Positions 1 to 12,456 of a stretch of 64,000 nt of DNA are shown in pieces (within the stretch, counting starts at the first letter, position 1; the number at the start of each line of letters is the position of its first letter). The stretch lies in contig OZ024845.1 of assembly GCA_964017145.1 (NCBI GenBank), positions 2,852,001 to 2,916,000 on the forward strand, in the 5' to 3' direction. Under the pieces are notes generated by a model that was not told where the DNA came from, ran no database searches, and saw only the letters and a program-made list of their open reading frames with translations. Source of the stretch: Agrocybe praecox (Eukaryota > Basidiomycota > Agaricomycetes > Agaricales > Agrocybaceae). Made by a program: the position numbers and the translations under genes.

Positions 1-486
1 CCAAAGCGAAGAAATTGGGCTGGAATTGAGTAATAAATGCCGTGACCAGGAGGTGGTTGGTCTTTGACATTGCCGCGCTCTTGCCACTCACACCCAGGAC
101 GTGCTCAACCTCAATTTCTGCATTTGGGTCATCGTTTGGTTGATCTAAACATGCTTCCTATGCTGAGAGAAAGGGCAGTGTGCTCCTCACCTCGAGGGGC
201 CGTACGAACCTATTTATGGAGGAGTGGGTGAAACTCAAGTATAGAGAGAAAAATTAGACAACTTGAGGAAGGTACTCGGCATCCTTGGCGCTGAACTTCA
301 ACCACGTACGCCGTAGAATGAATCCCTTTCTGTATATAATCCCCAATATAGATTATATTACTATTTGTATAGTAGACAATAATATCTACTGTTCTGACTG
401 TACATAACGGAAAGCTGAACGAAGAGGAACAAGATAGGTATACAGTTACTGGGTTATTGTTGGTACTTGTCCCTAGCAGCGCGATT
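1..486. other. Left edge, no gene seen
   Basis: No conserved reading frame or RNA gene is visible. The stretch lies just downstream of the stop codon of the minus-strand NLR that ends at 487, so part of it is probably that gene's 3' untranslated region. A short AT-rich patch occurs near 340-400. Confidence 0.4.
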
Positions 487-3400
487 TCACGATGAGTAAC
501 ATCCCTCCCATTCTTCACTAATCATTGCTCCTTTGAAGTCGATAGATATATCTCCAGTGCTTGAGATGGTGAGAGTGTTTCGTGGTTGGATAACTTTCAA
601 GTCGCTCGGAATCCACATGAGCCTCTGGCCTGTCTTTTTGAGCGACGTAATCCAGCCACTCTCTTGTAACGCCCATTCATACGACCCTGAGTTAGGACCG
701 ACATCCCAGACCCTAATTGAACCATCATCGTAGCTACATATAACCTGTTTGTCGTCTCTGGAGAAGGTGATTGCACTGGACTCAATTGGACATTGGCCAA
801 CAAGCAAGAGCTCAGCGCAACTTTCGTTTGAGATAAACGACCAAACTCGAATAAATCCATCTGAGCAGATGACGGCGATCCTCTTGCTGTCGTTTGAGAT
901 GCTGAACAAATCGAAAGAAATTTTTTTTGGGTTTTCACCATAGATGGTCAGAGGTCGAAATGATGTTTTGATGATCCTAAGACATTCGCCAGATACTATG
1001 TCCCAGACTTCGCACAATGTAATATCTGACTCATCTGGAAACATAGGCCGCTGTGCACAGACAGCTAATTCTCTCCCGTTGCTTGAAGCTTGTAGCGGAT
1101 TGATTTTACTCATCATTGTTGTGATGACATTGCCTGTTAGCACGTCCCAGACCACAAGTGGGGAGCGTTGGTGCGGTTCAAAAGCGTCTAATCCGCCCAC
1201 AAGATATTGCTCATTGTCTGCGAAGAGAAGATATGGATATGGGTGGCTGTTTCCGTCCATGACGATCTCTATTTCTCTGCCGTTGCTGATGTCCCATATC
1301 TCGATCACCCGAGCTCGATCGTGTGTCCAAATGTCGCCAGTCTCTTTAATGAATGCCAATTTCCTTCCGCTTCTTGACAAAATGATTGAGTGGTAACGGA
1401 TACCCGAACCAGCATCGAGTTGGATGAGCAAGATTTCTTCGCCAGTTGTTACACTCATCACCTTTACAGAGCTTTTATCAAGGTGAGAAGCAATAATTTG
1501 GCCATTATCAGAGAGTGAAACATGATCTGTCTCCGGAGTTAATATTGCCTTTACTTCAGCCCCTGTCGTTGCATCCCATGCTTGCACTTTATTGCGGGTA
1601 ACGGACACAATCCTTTGACAGTCATTTGATGTTGTAATCTTCAAGACGGCGTGGGAGGTTTTAAACGCATACTCGCCATGTCGTGAATCCCACTTAACTG
1701 GCTTTGACTTGTCCGGGTCCCAGGACCACACACACACACCTTCCCACGTCCCTACACCTATCCGTAAACCATCGGGTGAAAACGCAATGTCAAATGGATC
1801 AGGGCTAGTGTCTATGACCTGTATCATTGTGCCTGTTGATGTATCCCAGACGTGCAGTTTTTTATCCTCCGAAATGGACACAATGTATGTACCGTCGTAC
1901 GAGAAATTGAGTGCCATGACCCAACCTTGTTGAGGAACCTCCATCAGAAGATGCCCATGCAATGTGTCCCATACCTGTGCAGTATTTTTTGAGCCACATG
2001 CGACCATTTTACCATCAGACAAAATGGCCCACACAGCCCGGCCAGGGTAATGCATGTTTGCCGATAATGTAAGTGCTTGGAGCGCGCACTCTGACAATGT
2101 ATCCCATATTTCAAGCGACTCATCGACGACAATATAGAGTCTCTGCAGAGCAAACGAAAAGGCTATGAGTCGTCCATATCCCGGGGTGAATCTAGGAATC
2201 TTTACGATTCTTAGCAAATGGCCCGTCAAAATATCCCGAATCTCCAATTGAAGATAGCTGTTGGAATGGTTTGGTGATACCGCAAGAATGTGTGTTTCCT
2301 CAGTGGAAACCACTGCATCGCGAGCTTCAAATTCATTTATCAATTGAAAGGTAAAAGCATCCCATATGCAAACAAGCTTGTAGCCTTTGTGACGAGATAC
2401 AACCACGATTTTTGATCCATCCCGTGAGTATTTGACAAGTTGACACTCAGAGCCGCCAGTTCTTCAATGAAAATGACATCAGTGAGACGCCCACAATAGG
2501 AGTGAATTAGGTATACCATGGATACCCGAGTAACCCAATGTGCCACGTTAAACAGCAAGTACGAACATTCTCCGCTTGATTCGAGCAGGCTCATTGCCTC
2601 AATCCAGAACAAGGCATGAATTTGAAGGAAATCAAAGATAATGTCCCATAGCCGGTTGTTGTTTGCATCTGTAACAAAGGAAATATGGTGTGCCCAATGC
2701 ATGCATGCATATCTCAGTACGGGTGATATATTCTTGCTCACATTCTTCCGCAGTTCTTCCGCGCTTTCGGAGTCCAAGAGATACGATGATTTAATATCCG
2801 CCATATTGAACCTCAAACCTATATCCTTGGAGTTCATAATGCGGAAACAGGTGTGGGTAAGAATACCATGTTGAGCTGCTGCATCGCATGAGAACACCAC
2901 GTCCCTGTTGTCCACGCGGAAGCTTGAACGAGCACGATTCAAAATGAAGTCGGGGAAGGATGTGTGATACCAATACACACGACCGTCTTGCTCATAGAGT
3001 ACAGCATGCAGACTGTTGACTAGCATCTCTGCAATGCCACTCGTGGTATCCACCAAATCAGCTGCAACGGAAGCGGAGATCCGCTCAACAGAACATAGGA
3101 AGGTGTGAAGGACACTTAGACGAGTCGAAAAAACATTGTCATCCAGGTCAGAAAACGCTTCGCGCATAATTTGTCGATACAACTCGTCAATCGAGCCAAA
3201 GTCAGATGATATCGAGGAGAGGAGAGGGCGGAGCAGCATTAGCTGCTCCTCCTTGTCAAGTTTACGTCTAGTCAATATCTTCACCACTGTGGCTGCATAG
3301 ATGAACAAGCCAGCAGTCTGGTCGTTTAGCTGATTGATTTCTGGTGTTCCTCGCAAGCTTTTAAGCTTTGCATCTAGGTATGTCCGTATGTCCAATTCCG

Positions 3401-4899
3401 CATCTTCTATTGGGACATTCTGAAGCTTGCAAATAGCACTCGGCTGGAATCTTTCCCCTAGTGCGGCGATATCGGGATCAGGCCGACTGGTAACGAGAAA
3501 TTTGAGACCAGTGATTTCGCCATCCTCGAGTGACTGCAGTAGTTGTTCCAAAAAGAATGCCTTTTTATCGTCGTCTATCTCATCGAGGGCGTCGATAACA
3601 ACGAGGTAGGTAGGAGAGTTGTAGCGTGATTTTCTTTCTGTCCATGGTTGGAAAAGCAACTTCGAGAATTGTTCTTGAATGTCATGGAAGTCCAATGCGT
3701 CCGAAGTGTCGACCTTTTGTAAGATAACACGAAATGCGTCGCATTTTTGAGCGAGCTGAAATGCAATGGTGGGAACTATCCGTTGCAGACTTTTCGTTTC
3801 TTCAAACTGTCGAGAACAAAAGAAACTGGCTCCCAAAGATGTCGGCTGCCCCGTCCAGAACCTTTTTGCGATTGTATATGCAATGGTCGTTTTTCCTGAC
3901 CCCGCCTGCCCGGTCAACCAGAATGCAGGCGGACTGTCCACAGATAAATCGTTCGCCCAATCCGTAATTTCTTGCAAGACTGCTATGCGTGTGCCCTCAG
4001 TACAAGTTTCGCGCTGAATCGCGCTCTTTCCACCGTCGATAAACCGATGATCAGCTTTCTTAGACGGTTTCAAGTCATGTCGAAGTTTTTCTTCCTGTAA
4101 ACTTGAATGAAAAACATTTCCCTTTCACAGTGGGGCCAAGTGCTTACCCGTTTCTCATCCCGTAATTCATCCACTGTCATTCCTGTGGTCCCAACCATAG
4201 CAATCTATGCAAAGAAGAGTGAGCAGTGAATAACAAGGAAGTGGATTTCTTACATTGAACCTGTTCGTCGCCCCGTTAATCTTTCGAGAGATATTCATTA
4301 TCTGATCCTTGTAACTGTCGTAGTCGACCTGATTAAAGGCATTCGAGTGCAAGCGGCTATTGAGAGTTGAGATTCGTTCCAACTGTTGAGTGACATCCCT
4401 GTAACGAAATCAGTTCAACTAAATAGAATTAAGAGGTCATAATATCCCACGTCTTATACTGTTCCACCGTTTGATTGATAACACTATGAGGATTGGACCC
4501 CATCTCCATTTTTGCTAGTACAGTACTAAGGAGTTGCAGCGTCTCTTCGAGAACTGCTTGCAGTTGATCCTTGTTATCGTTGATTTCCTGGGAAAAAATT
4601 CGCCATTATTAGATGCTCTAGTCGTTTATTAACTGGCTTCTTACCTTCCTTACTTCTATGATAACGTTAAGAATGTTGAAGGCCATCTTGACTGGATTTC
4701 CGTCAATGCATCCTGCTAATTTGGGTGTGATAGAGAACGCAAATCTTCCCGAAATCTTCAAATTATCGGCCACAGTCGACGATGCCTCGGGATTGCCTGA
4801 TGGACTTTCTTCCGGCGCTGATTTATGGGTTGTGCTGAAGAAATCCTTCAACTTCTTCCTCAACGACTTGGACTTTGGCGGTGCTGAAGACGACGACAT
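487..4899 (-). CDS. NACHT-WD40 NLR protein (NLR1), six exons
   Basis: STAND-type signalling NTPase of the fungal NLR class; in this family ligand binding by the WD40 propeller drives NACHT oligomerisation and activates the N-terminal domain. Hand-spliced exons (minus): 4899-4645, 4587-4451, 4398-4254, 4204-4148, 4094-2517, 2445-487. Phases agree and give about 1376 aa. The N-terminus (1-200) is basic then helical, without a recognised domain, possibly a HeLo/MLKL-like bundle. Walker A GQAGSGKTT lies near residue 260 and Walker B VVIDALDE near 363. From about residue 725 there are roughly ten diverged WD40 units. The start at 4899 was preferred to an upstream ATG at 4950 because MSSSSAPPKSKS fits a normal cytosolic N-terminus. 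The weakest junction is the last intron (2446-2516, donor GTATAC): without it the NACHT and WD40 frames are out of register, so a frameshift there is the alternative. No lesion is seen elsewhere. Confidence 0.85.
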
Positions 4900-5279
4900 G
4901 AGTGCTAGGAGCAGCGAAAAACACAGCCATTGCAGAACCTTGATAACCATTCCGTTGATATTCTCACACTCGTGACAAGGTTATAAATATCGTTTATTAT
5001 CACATTTAATGGAAAAAGTCCTAACGAGGAAACAATCGGACGTGCACACTGAGTATGGCGCCTGGTATATCTGCAATAACATTCAAGCGATCTGTGTAAG
5101 TACATGATACGACAACAATATTTATTCGCGAGTGGAAGGAGACGTAGTACAAACAAGTTCGTATGAGTCCAGAATTAAAGTGTCGCTGCTCGAACCATTT
5201 TCGACATCATCCTCATAGAAAATAAAGCTACCGCGCTAGTTGGGCCCTAGCTGTCCGAGCTCATTTCCACGATCTATAC
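4900..5279. other. Intergenic, upstream of NLR1
   Basis: This holds the presumed promoter of the minus-strand NLR. I see no clear TATA box or conserved motif and no supported reading frame. Confidence 0.35.
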
Positions 5280-6160
5280 TCCTCCTGCTTCCCTTTTTGG
5301 ATGTTTGAGTTCTGTGGGTTTACTGAGCATTTCGGCGATGGCTGGTAGACGCTCTTGCCCATAGGTGTGTAGCAAATTCCATAACGAGTGGCCCTTGTAA
5401 ACTACAGCAAGCTTTCATGATGAATTATCTTCTGAAAAATGACAGTTGGGGATTGTAAGATTGGGAAGCAAATAACATACCGTGTCCTGCGTGCGGGAAT
5501 TCATACCCTGGAACATACAATTAGATATCGTCGGACGAAGAAGGCAGTGTGCGGTATCTTCATTCAGATATGGTCAAAATCAAGTGGTATCTACCTCATT
5601 GAAAACAAAATACTCACTGCCACCTACGAAGGCGTCATACCTCTGACTTTCCTTCCTAAAATTTTGCGATGTGGAAGCGTAGTCTGCTAAATAATGTATC
5701 ACACGATCCTCATGTCCCAAAAATCGTAGGAATGCGCTGGTCGTAGAAGTTAGACATTAGGTGCTGTTCGTGGATTAGAAACAAAAGATAACTCACGCTC
5801 TCTTTGATTCTGCCAATCTGTATGCAAACTAATGTTTAAGGTTGTATTGGATATTGGACTCGGATATTGAGAATGACTTACCTTCATTAATTCTTTGGTG
5901 CGAATATCCCCAACGACGAGGTTGTTTTCGTCATGTGTCTCCCTTGAAAATCCAGACCGAACCTTGCGCACAACACTATATGCACCGTCCATTTGGCAAA
6001 AATACGGAGGCCTGATCTGCCGGACGACCTCTTGCTCATCGATATGACGTACAACACCAGCCGGAACATGATTCTCGTTTTGTGTGAAAAGCGTAGTTCG
6101 GCCTGCGACCTAAGTACTTTCTAGTGACGATACTGGCCTAACACGACGACATTGACATAT
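5280..6160 (-). pseudogene. Unknown gene relic with splice-like borders (repeat family B, copy 1)
   Basis: Several minus-strand open segments carry splice-like borders. One (about 5885-6090) reads VVRHIDEQEVVRQIRPP and ends at a GTAAGT donor. The next is a 21-nt mini-exon (5797-5817), followed by FLRFLGHEDRVIHYLADY (5618-5736), and then KGHSLWNLLHTYGQERLP near 5330-5400. VVRHIDxQEVVRQI is conserved in the second copy near 43850, which argues that it once encoded protein. I could not join the segments in one continuous frame, so I call it a relic. I do not recognise the family; the last segment faintly recalls an ankyrin-type helix pair, too weak to assign. Confidence 0.35.
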
Positions 6161-8060
6161 AAGGTGACACCATCCTTCCGCGTCCATTGTGGTGAGGGTA
6201 GAGTAGGGGGTTGTACTGGAATTTTGGGGACTTCTGCGAGGAGAAACAGTGACTGAAGTGATCATTGTCATTAGGCCCAACCCTCCTTGCCGCTATTGAA
6301 TTGGCATGGGAGGACGACAACTGGAATTGCGTTTCCGGTAGCACAGACAGGGTGAGGTACATGTCCCTGGGGACAGCACCACACGCAGGAGCCGGCTTGC
6401 GAGCCTCTGAAGCTCGAACGAGCCAGTGGAGTAGAGTCTCGTTTCCATGTTTGGCGAGCGAGGAAGTAGTGTTCGGTTTGGGGTTCACCTGGTTATCGGT
6501 GTTGGTCGGTCCTATTCAGCCCGACGTCTAATTATGTACGTCCCTCGTCAAGTTTTTTCTTGCAGCTTCTTTCATCCAACGTCCTCCTTCGATCCTTCAT
6601 CGATTGCTTCCCCAGCCTCTCATCAGAGCCTTCTACGCGTGAACTCGAGCCCTCTCAGTCACCTTCGATATGCGACTCTCTGACATTGTATGTGTAATAG
6701 AGGACGTTCGATGCAGCGTGGATGGGGAAATCGCAGTGGGGTCGCGTCCTCCTATACAACACTAAGCCTCTTGAATATGATGTCATTGCTTCAAGAAACT
6801 TACGCGCGTCGTTATCCCATATCCGCTGCTGGTGTTCCTTTCCCCCTAAATATCGCACAATTCCACCCCTCCTGCATCATCTCAGAGCCATCAAAAGCAG
6901 CCCCCCCCCATCTCAGCGCCAACTCCAACCTTCCCCCACCTTCGTGCACCTCTTTCCCACCGTGTTGTTGTTGCTTACAACGTGTCCGCCGTTCGGAATC
7001 ACCTCTCGGGATCCATGTTCGTTCGTCGAAATGGTGGGGGTCAAACGGAAAGGCCTACAAATCCTGTAGGCATCGTTTTCGAGTCGTGCAGAAATGTGGA
7101 TGCTCACCCCTGAGCCACAGTGGTCGTCTGGACATGTCAATCAAACTCGTAGTCTCAGAGGAAAGAGCGCCGCTTGGCTAGGGATCTGTAAGTCTTGACT
7201 TTAGCCTCTCGACACTTCAATCCGCTTACCGTCGTATTTAGAGCCATCTCTGCGCGTAAACTGACATCGCACAAGGGTTCTATCGTCGACATGTGCAGAG
7301 ATATAACCCAGCGACGACATCGTTTGGAAAATCTAGACGTGGGTAGCCAGGTAAGTGCCATTATCAAGTTTGAATGAATTCCCCAAAACTCACCATTGCG
7401 CAGGGATCGTCATGACTACTATTGCGTCTTGATAAACGTAAACCGAGCTCGTAGAGGTGATTCCGGCGTCGGCGGGTGCAGGAGGATGAGGAGGGAGGAG
7501 TTCCGTTGCAAGGGTGCCATGCAGAGCTTAGTAGACGCGGCTAAACAGGTAAGTATCGTTTTCGAGCTCTGCAAAACGTCCAAACACTCACCATCGTGCT
7601 CCGATTGAATCAAAGGAGTCGTGTGGGCCTGTTAAAGACGCATGTAAGTGCCCCCTTGGTGTTCTCCACAGTCCGTAAACATTTACCATCGTATCGGCCT
7701 GTGGATCGAGTTCGTTCGGGGGATTCTGACGTGGGTCGGGTGAGGCAGCGAGGGCTTCAATCGCAAGGGTAGTTCTATCAACACTCTATCTCAGCTCCCT
7801 GCCATGCACTACAAGAATATCATGTCAAATTGATCTGGTGTGCATCGGACGACCTGTGATGGAACGATCGACGAATATGAGGCTTGATTTTGCCGTCGTT
7901 TCAAGTTTGCATCCAGCAATCGGTTGGCTACGCTCAGAATGGACGACATCGAGAGTGGGATGAAAATGGGTGGAGAAGAGAAGTGGGTTTTCTTTGGGCT
8001 GGCTAGGAAACGATTCGGCAGAGCCGTTTGGTTTGGACCGAGCTGGCTGGCCATGTCATA
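6160..8060. repeat. Repeat family B, copy 1, plus-strand part with intron-like modules
   Basis: Long blocks match 44010-46860. The part at 6500-6680 matches 44820-44990, and 7170-7790 matches 45640-46080. From 7188 the plus strand shows a train of GTAAGT donors (7191, 7351, 7550 and 7645), each followed 40-50 nt later by a CTCACCAT or CTTACC branch-like site and often an AG. Exon-like pieces between them are shared with the second copy. I cannot derive one protein from it; it may be a decayed intron-rich gene, a non-coding transcript or a mobile element. Confidence 0.5.
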
Positions 8061-8589
8061 TCGAGATCGAGTTGGATTAGGAAGGAATATAGCTCGCGAA
8101 TGAATGAATATGCAAGTATGTCATTTATCGTGTCTTGAAGATTCCTCTCGTGGTGACCATTTCATTTTGACATCCGTAGATTTACTCTTCATACCAAAGT
8201 TCATCATCAAACACCTCTCAGTAGACAAGAAAGCCCCCCAATTTCGAGAGCGAAACGATAGACCGGGCGCCTGCTAGCGAAGGGCGAGATGGGATAGGCA
8301 AAGTCTTCCTACAGAGTTGACCAAGGATTAACGCTCAAGCGCTCAACCTCAACGTTCAACGTTCAACCTTCACGCGTACCTAACTGCTGCAGAATTTGTC
8401 GGACCATCCACGTCCAACGACGAGTCACGACAAAATTATATATCTGGTCCTCGACGTCAAACGTATCCATAGTTTGGGAACTGGGAGATTCTGCTCAAAC
8501 CGAGTGAATATGGACGGTGTCATATCACGTATGTGCCGATCCAACTTCCGGAACAATATTTTTGATAGATTACTGGCCGCCAACAGCAT
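8061..8589. other. Intergenic between repeat block and NLR pseudogene
   Basis: No supported gene. Near 8330-8375 there is a short run of repeated CAACGTTCAAC-type words. No NACHT-like coding sequence is found upstream of the WD40 pseudogene. Confidence 0.4.
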
Positions 8590-10575
8590 GTGCTTAATGT
8601 TAAACGTGTTCGTCAGGTCAAATTTTCCCGGGACGGGACACGACTTGTAGTCATATCCAATCAGAGCAAAAACTATGACTCAGTCAGGATTTGGAACGTG
8701 TCTTCCTTCGGCCTCTTACAGGAGTTTGATGTCCTCCATGCGGCAGTTCCGACCGAGGAAACACATCTCTTTATAAGTTCATTAAAACTTTCCGATGGTT
8801 TTTATCAAGCGGAGTTTGTCGATATATGAACTGGTACTTTGCTTCAAATGGTGAAGATGCCGCAATTGGTCAAAAACTACAACGTGGTGGCATTTTCATG
8901 TCTGCTGAAGACGCTTTTTCTTCGTTCCGCGTACTCGCTTGAAATATGGGATATATCGTCGGAATTTTCTCTGAAAAAACTTTCACTCAAAGGATACACT
9001 GGACGTGTTCGCTCAGCTGCAATGTCGCCTGATGGAAAACTAGTTGCGATACGTTCAAGAGATGCCTTTGCATGGGTGTGGGACACAACGACAGGGAAAT
9101 TACTAATGGTACTTCCGCACGAAGATGATGTTATAGCTCTCAGCTTCTCGTATAATGGTACATGCATCGTCTCCGGTTCACAGGATGGAACTCTGCATGT
9201 TTGGGACACATCAACAGGGGCAAAATTGATAGTTCTGGACACCAACATTGAACAATAATGGTGGCATTGGAGTTGCATTCTCACGGGATGGTTCACGTAT
9301 AGGATCAGGCTCAGAGAGTGTGTATGTGTGGTCCTGGGACGAATTGGCAGTGGAAGCAGTCAAACAAACCCATGATGTTGATATAGTCAGGAGCAAGAAG
9401 CTCGTTCGCATAGGATCCTGCACAAGAATTGCAATCTCGGACGACTCCAAAAAGATTATGTCTGTTACCATCGACAAAGTGCAAGTATGGGATGCAAAAA
9501 CAGGGGCTGAACTAATGACGATTTTGAGCCCCAAAGTTTTGGACATGTCGTCAGCCGGGTTCTCTGGTAACGGGGAATTCATTGTCTGGTCAGGGCGTTC
9601 ATTCTTAAAGGTGTCAGATTCCACAACTGGCAATACAATCCCGGATTTGAATTGTGGCGATAATCCAGGTATGACTATCGGCGAAACGATTGCATCGTCA
9701 CAAAGCGGAAGAAAATTTGCCTTTATGAGGGTCTTTCATACCCAGCTCGCCGACTCTAAGAAGGCTGGCAAACAAAAAGAAATTGTGGCCGACATATATA
9801 CATATTTTCTCAGATGACGAACGATACATACTTGGCGGTACTACGCAACTGGAGGGCCCTGGTTACATCGTTGTCTGGGATGTGTTTACAGGAGGTGTCA
9901 CCTACACCGTACACGATGAAGACCCAGATGAATCTCTCGATCGACATTCGTTATTCGAGTAATGGACGACAGGTTGCAGCTTGTGAATCGACTCTATTTA
10001 AAGATTCAGATACTACAACGTTGTGTGAAGTTTGGGATATGTCATCTGGCCAGCGCCTAAGGACAATCAAGACATCTTATTGGCCTCAGAGCAGTACCTA
10101 TGGCGAAGAACCTTCTACGGCACCTTCCCTTTCGCTTGCTTCGTTCAGGCTCTCGAACGATGGCAAGAAACTTGCTGCAGCCTGCTCAGATGGATTCATA
10201 CGAATTTGGTCGCACGTCTCAAACGACAGTGACTGTCTTGCCGAGGTAATGCTTATTGGCCATTCCGGCATGGTCAAATCGATTGCGCTGTTCAGAGATG
10301 ACAAATGTGTGGTTTGCTGCTGTTGGAACGGATCTGTGCAAGTTTGGGACGGACTTGGATACGGACACAGAGAAGTTCGAATGGAAAATGCGAGATAGTG
10401 GCTGGATTGTTGCATCCCGACAAGCGAAGGACAGACTCATGTGGGTTTCGGAATAGCTGGAGGTCATCCAACCCCCAAATACTATGATCATGACCCGCCG
10501 TGGGTATGCTCTATCGACTTTAAAGGTGCCATGATTGGTTAAGACTGGGAGAAGTGTTATTCACCTCAAGTTTCC
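8590..10575 (+). pseudogene. WD40-only remnant of an NLR1 paralogue
   Basis: The plus-strand frames align along their length with the WD40 half of NLR1: VKFSRDGTRLVVIS corresponds to VKYSRDGSKIVVVS of NLR1, and the end SIDFKGAMI corresponds to its C-terminus. There is an in-frame TGA at 8827-8829. Frame changes fall near 9250, 9810, 9905 and 10350, and a TAG occurs near 10454. Between the lesions the match continues in another frame; for example FSDDERYILGG near 9805-9840 matches FADNEQYLVGG of NLR1. No NACHT domain or Walker motifs occur upstream. It is therefore a truncated, multiply broken copy of the sensor half only, in opposite orientation to NLR1. Divergence from NLR1 is substantial, so the duplication is not recent. 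Confidence 0.85.
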
Positions 10576-12456
10576 GGAGAGTGAAGACAAGTGATATCAG
10601 GAGTGACCCTTTCTTTATTTGTTCTCTTTTGTGTTTTGGAAGACTTCACCCACGCAGAACATATTAATTTTTTACATTTTGAATTAGTTTTACAACGAAC
10701 TAAAGGAGGAGTCCGAGGAAAATTATGAATATGAATGTACAGGTACGATCAATGAGAGTTGCAGGAGGTTTAGATTGCATTCAAGTACACCCATCCATAT
10801 TTGCCGTACACACTATGTTCCTCGACACTTTCTCAATCGAGACTCCGTGCCAACACTCTGCGCTTTGCGAAGGAAGGAACGACCGCTAACAGCAGGCTAG
10901 CAACAAGCAGACTCGAAATGAAATGACGAGTGAAATCAACTCGTCGTTCCACCTCTTGCCCTTGAATTCTTCGAATGTGCAGTATTCTCGGCCTCTGCGA
11001 GTTTGAAGAATACAGTGTGATTGATTGGGGTGGTGTGGCGAGCAGGTGACGCTGGGTTTGGGGTCGGTAGTGATTTTTCACTGGATATGGCTTTCGAGGA
11101 CGAATGACGTTGGGCTTGCTGGATTTTCTGCATGGCCAGCTCATTTGAACCAAACAGTCAAATGGAAGCTGTCTCTCCCAGCTCACACGCATACAGAATC
11201 CCGTTCTCATCGAACAGGAATCACTATTCCTCACTCCTTCCCTCTCATCAGGTCTTTTTCTTGCTCAACTGCCCGTGTCGATGCTCTTTGGAGGACTCGA
11301 CGAGCAGAGCATGATCAATACGATTGCCTCGAATACGGATTTCCTGGCAGGGCGATGTTACAGTGGCAGGCTAACAAGTCGATATAGGCTCAGAGCGCTG
11401 TTGTTGATTAAGGGCGGGAAGTAGAGTAGAATGCGTTATTGGTGAGGGTAAGGTGGGTAGTTTTGATAACTTTGCCAACGATGTGTCCACCAACACCAAG
11501 ACCCTCCGAGTACGATGAGTGGGAAATTTCAATAGATTCACAAGAAGCTCTTGTTCCTGTGATACAATTCATCCGTCGCTCTACAGTTGTTTTGTCTCCG
11601 ACATTGCATCATCTCTCCTTGGACCCTCTGTACTAAAGATCCCCTGGATTAAAGATGTAGTAGAGAGTAGTTTCGAACGACGCAAGTCCATCATACAATC
11701 GACTTATGCGAAAACTTCGGGCAGGATTTCACAAATATTTCACTCTTGAAGCCGAACGCCTGATGGTAAATATATGATATGATGGATATTTTCGCTCTAT
11801 CCAACAGTTCTTCTCCTTGGAGTCTAGTGACCACGATAGTCAATATAAAGGTATCAAACGCGGCATTGACGAGGGGTATGGCCATATGGCTTCACATAAC
11901 CTTGGCAGTGTTGAGTGTCCATTAGCAGTAACGATATTAACATTGCGGATGGTCTCTGTGGATCAGAGCGTAGTTGTCTTGTCGTGAAATCGTAGCGTAG
12001 TCGTCGGTTCAAGGCAGATTCAAGGTACTGTGTGACTCGGACCCTGATGCCGGGATGGACGCGTGACGTCATCTTTTCTTTTCCAATGAAAAATGTTCAA
12101 AAATATTAATGAATTAATGTTCAACGAGTCATATCTGGTAACAAACTTGTTTTTGAATATATATTTTTCGAGATACGAATTAGGCGCTTAAGCGCTTAAT
12201 ATTAATATTCGGTCTGATCTAAAAATAGTGTTTCCAGGATGAATATCATTGTGCCAGCAAGGAACGATAAATATACCACCGGCAGCTGAATGTACCCGGA
12301 GAACCCATACATCTGTCAATATGATAGCAGATGCTTCCTTCGCTGCATGCTGCTATAATAGCAGACTCTCATCGTCCTCGTTTTCCAATCGCGTAACAAA
12401 AGGCACTCCAGGTTCTAATACTTTCTTATCCACGATTACCAAGTACATCGCTTGGT
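10576..12456. other. Intergenic with a partial repeat copy
   Basis: Apart from 11130-11320 I see no coding sequence. That part resembles 17930-18080 and 51510-51660 (gctcgtcgagcaggaatc and cactcttgccctccct words), so it is a fragment of the dispersed family A. Around 11180-11250 its minus strand is open, but no conserved protein is recognised. Confidence 0.4.
12183..12207. repeat. Two adjacent short palindromes
   Basis: GCGCTTAAGCGC is a perfect 12-bp palindrome, followed at once by the AT palindrome AATATTAATATT. They lie about 250 bp upstream of the HET gene start. This could be a protein-binding site or chance in AT-rich DNA. Confidence 0.4.

Noticed and set aside
6690..7181. 163-codon plus-strand frame
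   Set aside because: It is not conserved as a frame in the second copy of the repeat and crosses intron-like borders.
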